From Pseudomonadota bacterium (GTDB lineage: Bacteria; Pseudomonadota; Gammaproteobacteria; Pseudomonadales; Azotimanducaceae), in NCBI GenBank assembly GCA_009936895.1, contig JAACDS010000254.1:1-7344 (forward strand): 7,344 bases of DNA. Direction: 5' to 3'. The notes below the pieces were generated by a model. That model made no database searches. It worked only from the letters and a program-made list of their open reading frames with translations, and was not told where the DNA came from. Numbering within the stretch: position 1 is the first letter of the stretch; each line of letters opens with the position of its first letter. Below, in pieces: positions 1-4,842 of this stretch. Made by a program: the position numbers and the translations under genes.

Positions 1-478
1 CGCGACGCCAAAAAGGCCGGTAAATGGCATCCATATACCGCTGAAGCAAACCGTCCATTTCATTTTGCGCGGCAAGACCCTCGTGCAGCTTAATCCACCA
101 CATACCGATGGCAGGTAAATTGGTGTTCCAGATTTTAACCGTACCGCGAATGGTTAGATCTGCGAGATTGGCGTAACGCCGACAGTCAAAATAGGCGTAT
201 TTCACACCAGACCACTGCTCTTGGCTGCGGCTCTGAGCCGCGACCTTGCCATCCTTGGCCAACTTAGCGGTGCCCAGATAGCTGCCAATATCCAGCACAA
301 ACGGACGCCAATCTGCGACAACGCCCAACGATTTCAGCATCCGCCTCGTTGGCTCAATGGCCAGAAAAGCATAAGGACTTTTGAAATCGATGTGCACAAT
401 CAGGGGTGAATCGGAGCTGGCGAGATTGCTCAGACTCAGCGTCTGTCCGGTTGCAGTGAGAGGTGATAGGGAATCCAT
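1..478 (-). CDS. DsbA-family / 2-hydroxychromene-2-carboxylate isomerase-like protein (3' end missing)
   Basis: The first 159 residues are visible; the C-terminus lies outside the window. A beta strand running into IDFKSPYAFLA (residues 30-40), then WRPF (57-60) and KYAYFDCRRYANL (93-105), matches the DSBA-like thioredoxin-fold family that includes 2-hydroxychromene-2-carboxylate isomerase and kappa-class glutathione transferases. The usual DsbA CXXC is absent: the equivalent site reads SPY (34-36). A disulfide oxidase role is therefore unlikely, and a glutathione-dependent isomerase or transferase role is more plausible (inference). No signal peptide is visible, so it is probably cytoplasmic. 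The ATG at 478 is preceded by AAGGA (488-492) with a 9-base gap, and an in-frame TGA lies two codons upstream, so an earlier ATG start is excluded. It lies 91 bases downstream of the acylase gene on the same strand with no obvious terminator between them, so co-transcription is likely. The substrate cannot be told from sequence. Confidence 0.82.
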   Translation of the reverse strand, partial: MDSLSPLTATGQTLSLSNLASSDSPLIVHIDFKSPYAFLAIEPTRRMLKSLGVVADWRPFVLDIGSYLGTAKLAKDGKVAAQSRSQEQWSGVKYAYFDCRRYANLADLTIRGTVKIWNTNLPAIGMWWIKLHEGLAAQNEMDGLLQRYMDAIYRPFWRR

Positions 479-487
479 CAGTCATCG

Positions 488-492
488 TCCTT
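488..492 (-). promoter_or_regulatory. Ribosome binding site of the DsbA-like gene
   Basis: AAGGA on the minus strand, 9 bases before the ATG at 478. It supports that ATG over the out-of-frame ATG at 485, which sits almost on top of the Shine-Dalgarno sequence. Confidence 0.6.
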
Positions 493-569
493 CAGTGAGT
501 GATCGTTCATTACCGCATGGTGTCCCTCGGCGATTACTCTTTTGGCTATTGCGAGAGGGGCTAGGCGCT

Positions 570-2780
570 TTACTGCACCAATTCCCCACCCGGACGATAG
601 GCTCGCAGCAGATTGGCTTGCAGTGCGTCTTCGTCGAACAGCGGTGCGTGCAGCACCTCGTTAGCATAATCTAGGACTTGGTCGCTGTAATGAGGCGACC
701 CTTCATCCAGCGTCGCGCTACCGAACTGATGCACACCCTCAACCGACAGCTGTCCCTCGGCGCCCCAAGCAACCAAGTAATACAGGCCGTCTCCGGCCAC
801 ATTGGTTAAAAACCCGTCATCGTTCAGGTCACGGCCATAGATGGCTCGCAGGATATCTGGCCCACCACCTACCGGTACATTCACATCACCTCGGACATGA
901 CGGTTCACCTCTCCCCAAGGCGGATCCAGCCGCCCGGTGGTCGCCAACAACGTCTCAACGCAGTCGCCCAACAGATCCGCCACCGCCTGAGCGTCATGGC
1001 TTTCTCGATCATCAGCACGTTCTGCGGCCAGAAACACGCAGGTGCCGAGGGCGGCGCCGGTATTGTCAACATCTGTCCCCAAGTCCCACTGCGCCAGCAC
1101 CTGCTGGGCTCTTTGCAGGCTTGGATCGGTAAACGACTGAGCCGCAATGGTATTCAGATAGGCCACATAGAACGTTGATGGCGAATAAAATTTGTCGTGC
1201 TTGATGGCAGAAAATTCCTCCTTGCTGATCATTGGACCAAGAGCCGAAAAAAGTTCCAGACCACGGTGGGCACGATTGGACATATCCGTTTGAAACCCAT
1301 GCTCCGGAGCGAGAGCACTTTCCTTGGGGTTTTCTGCTTCCGCAGTGACATTGAAGGGGGTCTGGTTTGCACTGAAAACAAAGCCGCTGTCTGGATTGGT
1401 TACCTGCGGCATTTGGGAAAAGGACAGGTTCTCCTGCCAGATCAGGGCCGAGTCATCGCCAGGCAGGTAGCTTTGCCAGTCATAGCGAATGTCTCGCTTG
1501 GGCGTTAAGGCATTGTGCAGAAACATGATGTTGCCCTCTTTGTCCGCATAGACAAAGTTGAAGCTGGCAAAGGTCATCATGCGCATGGCTTCTTTCCAAT
1601 CAGTGAAATCCTGAGCGAGATTCATGCGATACCATTGCTCAACCTGACGCAGCTCACCCATTCCCGCATAGCGAATCGCGTAGGTGCCATGGTCAGTACG
1701 CAGCACAGGGCCGTGCTCAGATCGCAGCCCCTGCTCAGTCACGGTCCAGGGTAAGAAACCCCACAGTCGAATTTTCAGCTCGATATCACGAACCTCCAAG
1801 TCCCGCCACTGGCCGTCAAGCCGGTACTGGTTCTCGTTGTCTGGATTAATATCGAGAACAAAGACGTCGACGAGATCCGGTCGGTTAACCGTGGCGCCCC
1901 AAGCCAAGTTTTCGGTAAAACCAACGGACACCGTGGGTGAGCCCGGGAACAATCCGCCCATGATGTTTAAGCCTTCCGCACTTTTGAGGTGCGCTTCGTA
2001 CCATGCAACCGGCCCGGTGGCGGGCTGATGGGAGTTGATCGCGATTCGCGTGGCGCCTTCGTCGGAAATTTTCGGTGCGATGGCAAAGGCATTCGAACCC
2101 ACCGGTACTCCAGTCATCATAATTTCAGGAGGCGGCTGCTTCAGCGCGGCGGGGGGTTCTAACAGAGGTTGCTCGGTAGGCAATTGCAGAGCTGGCGGGG
2201 TGATCTGACGAATCACGTCACTCACTGCGCGCCGACGCTCGCTACCCATCACCTCACGCACCACGCCATCGAAACCATAAAACATCAAATGGCGCAGCAT
2301 AAAGCCCGCAACCACGTCCTTCCCTGTCACCGGCAGCACGCGTTCATCAACCGCATCAGGGTGGGTGGCAGCATAAAAATTCAGCCCATCCGCATAGGCC
2401 TCGATATAGGCACGCATATCAGGACTCAGATCCCACTCATAGTTCGCGTCCAGCGTCTGCCAGATTCCAAGCCAGTGAACCAAAAAGTCTGTTACGGCGC
2501 CGTCCTGGCCAATGAACAGCCCGTTGTTCCCCCGATAAAAGGGCATGGCCTCCTCAATCAGCTGCCAATTGTCCTCAGCCTGAGCGTAGGCAAAACCAAA
2601 GGCTGCGTCTGCATTGGTCTCGCCCAGGATATGCGGCACACCGCGGATGTCACGCCGGATGGTTACATCGTAGCGTTCCTCCAGATATAGGTAGTCCTCG
2701 GCAAGGAAGGCGGGCTCGGCACAGCCGATGAGCATAAACAACACGCAAACTGACAACGAACTTAGGAAAATCGACCGCAC
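570..2780 (-). CDS. Penicillin acylase-family Ntn hydrolase, predicted lipoprotein
   Basis: This 736-residue precursor belongs to the penicillin/aculeacin/acyl-homoserine lactone acylase family, which hydrolyses amide bonds of acylated substrates after self-cleavage into alpha and beta chains. The family alpha-chain signature is RRDIRGVPHILGET (42-55), then FGFAYAQAED (61-70). The cleavage site is Gly228/Ser229 in VGSNAFAI, making Ser229 the beta-chain N-terminal nucleophile. Counting from it, His251 is beta23 and Val298 (in AWGATVN) is beta70, as in PvdQ and aculeacin acylase. Asn472 (SANQTPFN) is the likely oxyanion-hole Asn at beta244, close to penicillin G acylase spacing. The N-terminus has a hydrophobic stretch ending in the lipobox LIGC (17-20) followed by Ala, which suggests an outer-membrane lipoprotein facing the periplasm. 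The start is GTG at 2780, chosen because AGGAG lies 7 bases upstream. Pro-rich residues 195-218 are probably the excised spacer. The substrate (beta-lactam, AHL or other N-acyl compound) cannot be decided. Confidence 0.93.
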   Translation of the reverse strand: MRSIFLSSLSVCVLFMLIGCAEPAFLAEDYLYLEERYDVTIRRDIRGVPHILGETNADAAFGFAYAQAEDNWQLIEEAMPFYRGNNGLFIGQDGAVTDFLVHWLGIWQTLDANYEWDLSPDMRAYIEAYADGLNFYAATHPDAVDERVLPVTGKDVVAGFMLRHLMFYGFDGVVREVMGSERRRAVSDVIRQITPPALQLPTEQPLLEPPAALKQPPPEIMMTGVPVGSNAFAIAPKISDEGATRIAINSHQPATGPVAWYEAHLKSAEGLNIMGGLFPGSPTVSVGFTENLAWGATVNRPDLVDVFVLDINPDNENQYRLDGQWRDLEVRDIELKIRLWGFLPWTVTEQGLRSEHGPVLRTDHGTYAIRYAGMGELRQVEQWYRMNLAQDFTDWKEAMRMMTFASFNFVYADKEGNIMFLHNALTPKRDIRYDWQSYLPGDDSALIWQENLSFSQMPQVTNPDSGFVFSANQTPFNVTAEAENPKESALAPEHGFQTDMSNRAHRGLELFSALGPMISKEEFSAIKHDKFYSPSTFYVAYLNTIAAQSFTDPSLQRAQQVLAQWDLGTDVDNTGAALGTCVFLAAERADDRESHDAQAVADLLGDCVETLLATTGRLDPPWGEVNRHVRGDVNVPVGGGPDILRAIYGRDLNDDGFLTNVAGDGLYYLVAWGAEGQLSVEGVHQFGSATLDEGSPHYSDQVLDYANEVLHAPLFDEDALQANLLRAYRPGGELVQ

Positions 2781-2787
2781 AATGTTT

Positions 2788-2792
2788 CTCCT
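2788..2792 (-). promoter_or_regulatory. Ribosome binding site fixing the GTG start of the acylase
   Basis: AGGAG on the minus strand, 7 bases before the GTG at 2780. The first 20 residues read from this GTG form a complete lipoprotein signal peptide, which independently supports the start. Confidence 0.75.
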
Positions 2793-2857
2793 GCCCGGGG
2801 GCGTTAACAGCCGGCCAGAGTGCCACAGTGACTGCGGCGAGAAAAGAAAGTCCCGCG

Positions 2858-2867
2858 CGAGCGCTCG
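2858..2867. repeat. 10-bp perfect palindrome
   Basis: CGAGCGCTCG is self-complementary and lies 78 bases upstream of the acylase GTG. It could be an operator half-site pair or chance in GC-rich DNA; no regulator family is recognisable. Confidence 0.3.
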
Positions 2868-2941
2868 GACAATAGCACTTGACTCTGACCGGCTCGCGCC
2901 TCACTCTGCATCGCCTTGAAGACACGCGTCTTTGAGACTTT

Positions 2942-2977
2942 GGGGCAACACCCCTATCTCGCGATTTCCAACGCGAG
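2942..2977. repeat. Two adjacent short inverted repeats
   Basis: GGGG-caaca-CCCC (2942-2954) is followed 3 bases later by CTCGCG-8 nt-CGCGAG (2958-2977). They could form two consecutive small RNA hairpins on either strand. There is no T-tract, so intrinsic termination is not indicated. Confidence 0.35.
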
Positions 2978-3048
2978 CCAAGCCTACCCCACCCTAGCGT
3001 GTGTGAGTTTGCTTGAAGTAACGATGCAAACTGCGCAGTCGCGAAAAA

Positions 3049-3062
3049 CGCCGAAACCGGCG
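3049..3062. repeat. Short perfect hairpin upstream of rhlE-like gene
   Basis: CGCCG-AAAC-CGGCG has a 5-bp stem and 4-base loop, 123 bases before the helicase start codon. It would lie in the 5' leader if transcription begins upstream of it. No T-tract follows, and the role is unknown. Confidence 0.3.
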
Positions 3063-3173
3063 GGTATCTTGCGACCGAGTAAACCCCATCAGATCTTTGA
3101 TAGGGCAAGGGCTATACGCGGCAAACATCCAAATTAAATTGACGCACCAAGCGGACGCTTTTCGCTGCGTGAC

Positions 3174-3178
3174 AAGGA
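3174..3178 (+). promoter_or_regulatory. Ribosome binding site of the rhlE-like gene
   Basis: AAGGA lies 6 bases before the ATG at 3185. The nearer ATG at 3180 opens only a two-codon frame (ATG TTA TGA) and is too close to this site, so 3185 is the start. Confidence 0.75.
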
Positions 3179-3184
3179 CATGTT

Positions 3185-4726
3185 ATGACGGACAACGCGT
3201 TTGCGGCTCTCGGGCTGCACCACACCTATTGCGACACGGTCGCTGAACTTGGCTTCACAGAACCCAGCGACATTCAGCAGGCCGCTATTCCTGAAGTACT
3301 GGCACACAAAGACCTGCTCGGCATTGCCCAAACAGGCACCGGCAAAACTGCCGCCTTTGGATTACCGCTGCTACAGAACTTGGTTAAGGATGCCGCCGAG
3401 CGAAAGGGCGAAATGCGCGCCAAGCCTCGCCACCCTCGAGCACTGATATTGGCACCGACTCGGGAACTGGCACTGCAAATCCACAGTGAACTGGAACGTT
3501 TGGGCGGCCAAAGCAACATGAACTACATGTGCGTGATCGGCGGCGTAAACCAAAACCCGCAGGTCAAGAAACTGCGCGGCGGCGTCGACATCTTAGTTGC
3601 TGCCCCGGGCCGTTTACTCGATCTCATGAACCAAGGCCATGTGAGCCTGAGTGAAACCGAATTCTTAGTGCTCGACGAATGCGACCGCCTGTTGGATATG
3701 GGATTCATCCCCGACGTACGCCGCATCATCAAAGCCCTGCCGCCGGAACGTCAAACACTGTTGTTCTCGGTCACCATGCCCGGCGAGATCGCCAAACTTT
3801 CCAAAGAAATTTTGCGCGACCCGGTGCGCATCGACGTCACGCCTGAAGAAGTCACCGTTGCCAAAATCGAACAGAAGGTTGTGCATGTCGCTACCCAACA
3901 AAAACGCGCAGTGCTCGAACACTTACTGCGAGACAGCAGCCTCGTCAGAGCCATCGTCTTTACGCGCACAAAACATGGTGCCAACAAAGTCGCCCGACAG
4001 CTCAATGCCTCCGGCTTCGTCGCCGAGGTGATTCACGGCAACAAAAGCCAGGCCGCTCGGCAGCGGGCACTGGAGAATTTCAAATCCGGCGATGCTTGGG
4101 TTTTGGTGGCGACGGATATCGCGGCGCGTGGCATCGACATTCGCGAAGTGTCCCATGTGTTCAACTACGAGCTGCCGCATGAACCCGAAAGCTACGTGCA
4201 TCGAATCGGCCGAACTGCTCGCGCCGGTGCCGGCGGTGTGGCTTGGGCATTGGTTGACGCGGCAGAAATCAGTCGACTTAAGGCCCTTCAGCGGCTAACA
4301 AAGTTAACCTTGGAACCAGTGAAACTGGATATCGAGCTGCCGGAGGTCGCGAAGACCGACCCCATGCCAGCCGTCCAAGGGCCGCAGAAGCAAAACAGAG
4401 GCAGAGGCGAAGGCGAAGCCAAGCGGCAACGCTCGCGCCGACGCAAACCCGCGGGTGACGGGCGGGAAAACGCCAAGCCTGCTGCAAATCGCGCCAAGAG
4501 CCACGGCAATCGGGCCGAGCCTGAAGTGAAGGACTCTACGCCCGAAGTCGACGGTAACCGGCCTGGCGTCAGCAACGCCAATGTGGATCCCTACGCAGGG
4601 CAGCGCCACGCCAACGGCAAACGCAAATATCACACGCCCAAGGGCAGTCCTGGGGGCGGGAATACACCCCGGCGGCGACGACGCTCCCCTAACTCGGGAG
4701 CCGGCGCCAACGGCAACCGAGCCTGA
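3185..4726 (+). CDS. rhlE: RhlE-type DEAD-box ATP-dependent RNA helicase with variant motifs II (DECD) and III (SVT)
   Basis: This 513-residue protein is an RNA helicase thought to unwind or remodel RNA duplexes using ATP in the cytoplasm; the RhlE subfamily is linked to ribosome assembly and RNA decay. Motifs in order: Q motif with PSDIQQAAIP (27-36), Walker A AQTGTGKT (48-55), Ia PTREL (91-95), GG (119-120), Ib APGR (140-143), motif II DECD (165-168), motif III SVT (195-197), motif IV VFT region (258-260), motif V ATDIAARGID (309-318) and motif VI HRIGRTAR (339-346). The core stops near 380. A roughly 130-residue Arg/Lys/Gly/Asn-rich tail follows, probably disordered and RNA-binding, as is common in RhlE. 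Two motifs depart from the bacterial norm: Cys replaces Ala in DEAD, and Val replaces Ala in SAT. All catalytic Asp, Glu, Lys and Arg residues remain, so activity is expected. It is transcribed towards dbpA and away from the acylase gene. The subfamily assignment rests on core sequence and tail; another RhlE-like paralogue is possible. Confidence 0.92.
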   Translation: MTDNAFAALGLHHTYCDTVAELGFTEPSDIQQAAIPEVLAHKDLLGIAQTGTGKTAAFGLPLLQNLVKDAAERKGEMRAKPRHPRALILAPTRELALQIHSELERLGGQSNMNYMCVIGGVNQNPQVKKLRGGVDILVAAPGRLLDLMNQGHVSLSETEFLVLDECDRLLDMGFIPDVRRIIKALPPERQTLLFSVTMPGEIAKLSKEILRDPVRIDVTPEEVTVAKIEQKVVHVATQQKRAVLEHLLRDSSLVRAIVFTRTKHGANKVARQLNASGFVAEVIHGNKSQAARQRALENFKSGDAWVLVATDIAARGIDIREVSHVFNYELPHEPESYVHRIGRTARAGAGGVAWALVDAAEISRLKALQRLTKLTLEPVKLDIELPEVAKTDPMPAVQGPQKQNRGRGEGEAKRQRSRRRKPAGDGRENAKPAANRAKSHGNRAEPEVKDSTPEVDGNRPGVSNANVDPYAGQRHANGKRKYHTPKGSPGGGNTPRRRRRSPNSGAGANGNRA

Positions 4727-4732
4727 GGGCTC
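4719..4732. repeat. Hairpin with the rhlE stop codon in its loop
   Basis: GAGCC-TGAG-GGCTC is a 5-bp perfect stem whose loop contains the TGA stop (4724-4726). It lies directly before the larger hairpin at 4735-4756. A further 6-bp inverted repeat, GCTCCC/GGGAGC (4683-4701), lies inside the last codons. Confidence 0.45.
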
Positions 4733-4734
4733 AT

Positions 4735-4756
4735 GCTGGCGGGCATTACCGCCAGC
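4735..4756. terminator. Strong GC-rich hairpin after rhlE (probable terminator, no T-tract)
   Basis: GCTGGCGG-gcatta-CCGCCAGC has a perfect 8-bp stem and 6-base loop, starting 9 bases after the rhlE stop. It extends by CTC/GAG on the outside with a 2-base bulge. No run of T follows on either strand, so it is not a classical intrinsic terminator. Its place between convergent genes suggests a role in termination or 3'-end stability for the rhlE mRNA, and possibly also for dbpA. Confidence 0.55.
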
Positions 4757-4777
4757 GAGATAGCGCGGTCGACGAGC

Positions 4778-4800
4778 GGCTTGGGCGTTAGCCCCAAGCC
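4778..4800. terminator. Second hairpin in the convergent junction (probable dbpA-side terminator)
   Basis: GGCTTGGG-7 nt-CCCAAGCC has a perfect 8-bp stem and begins 30 bases beyond the dbpA stop on the minus strand. Like its neighbour it has no T-tract on either strand. One arm belongs to the repeat that also covers the dbpA stop codon, so the hairpin may have arisen from duplication of the gene end. Bidirectional transcript-end function is inferred from position. Confidence 0.5.
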
Positions 4801-4842
4801 TAACCTTCAAAATTAGCCCAAGCCTCCGACTTAGCCCAAACC
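4788..4842 (-). repeat. Three degenerate copies of a 12-13 bp repeat spanning the dbpA stop codon
   Basis: On the plus strand the copies are TTAGCCCCAAGCC (4788-4800), TTAGCCCAAGCC (4813-4824) and TTAGCCCAAACC (4831-4842). The last is the reverse complement of the final dbpA codons, Gly-Leu-Gly-stop. The middle copy is 18 bases further on, so it is in frame and again spells Gly-Leu-Gly-stop. The outermost copy has one extra base. This looks like short tandem duplication of the gene terminus. Confidence 0.6.

Larger units (their letters stand above)
2781..3184. other. Divergent intergenic region between acylase and rhlE-like gene
   Basis: These 404 bases separate two divergently transcribed genes and should contain promoters for both. 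I find no convincing -35/-10 pair on either strand; the best candidates match only about half of the consensus positions. Reading frames that cross it have no good start signal or recognisable protein. Short inverted repeats are present: the perfect palindrome CGAGCGCTCG at 2858-2867, GGGG/CCCC at 2942-2954, CTCGCG/CGCGAG at 2958-2977 and CGCCG/CGGCG at 3049-3062. An AT-rich patch (3130-3140) lies just upstream of the rhlE ribosome binding site. The length would allow a long 5' leader for the helicase mRNA, as in some cold-induced helicase genes, but that is inference. Confidence 0.6.

Noticed and set aside
2169..2690. 173-codon plus-strand reading frame antisense to the acylase
   Set aside because: It lies wholly within a clearly conserved gene on the other strand and its translation resembles no known protein.
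2919..2932. AAGAC-acgc-GTCTT inverted repeat as a terminator
   Set aside because: The stem is only 5 bp, there is no T-tract, and no gene ends nearby; it is not listed as a feature.
2650..3108. 152-codon minus-strand reading frame covering the intergenic region and overlapping the acylase start
   Set aside because: It overlaps the acylase signal-peptide region by about 130 bases in another frame. The product is Arg/Cys-rich with no recognisable domain, and no good ribosome binding site was seen.
3139..3167. TTGACG at 3139-3144 as a -35 box for rhlE
   Set aside because: The matching -10 position falls on a GC-rich sequence with no TATAAT-like hexamer and would lie within about 20 bases of the start codon.
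3180..3188. Two-codon mini-ORF (ATG TTA TGA) overlapping the rhlE start as a possible regulatory leader peptide
   Set aside because: Its ATG is only one base from the Shine-Dalgarno sequence, too close for efficient initiation; it is most likely chance.
4304..4810. 168-codon minus-strand reading frame antisense to the rhlE tail
   Set aside because: It is a shadow of GC-rich low-complexity coding sequence, has no family resemblance, and would cross the hairpins of the convergent junction.
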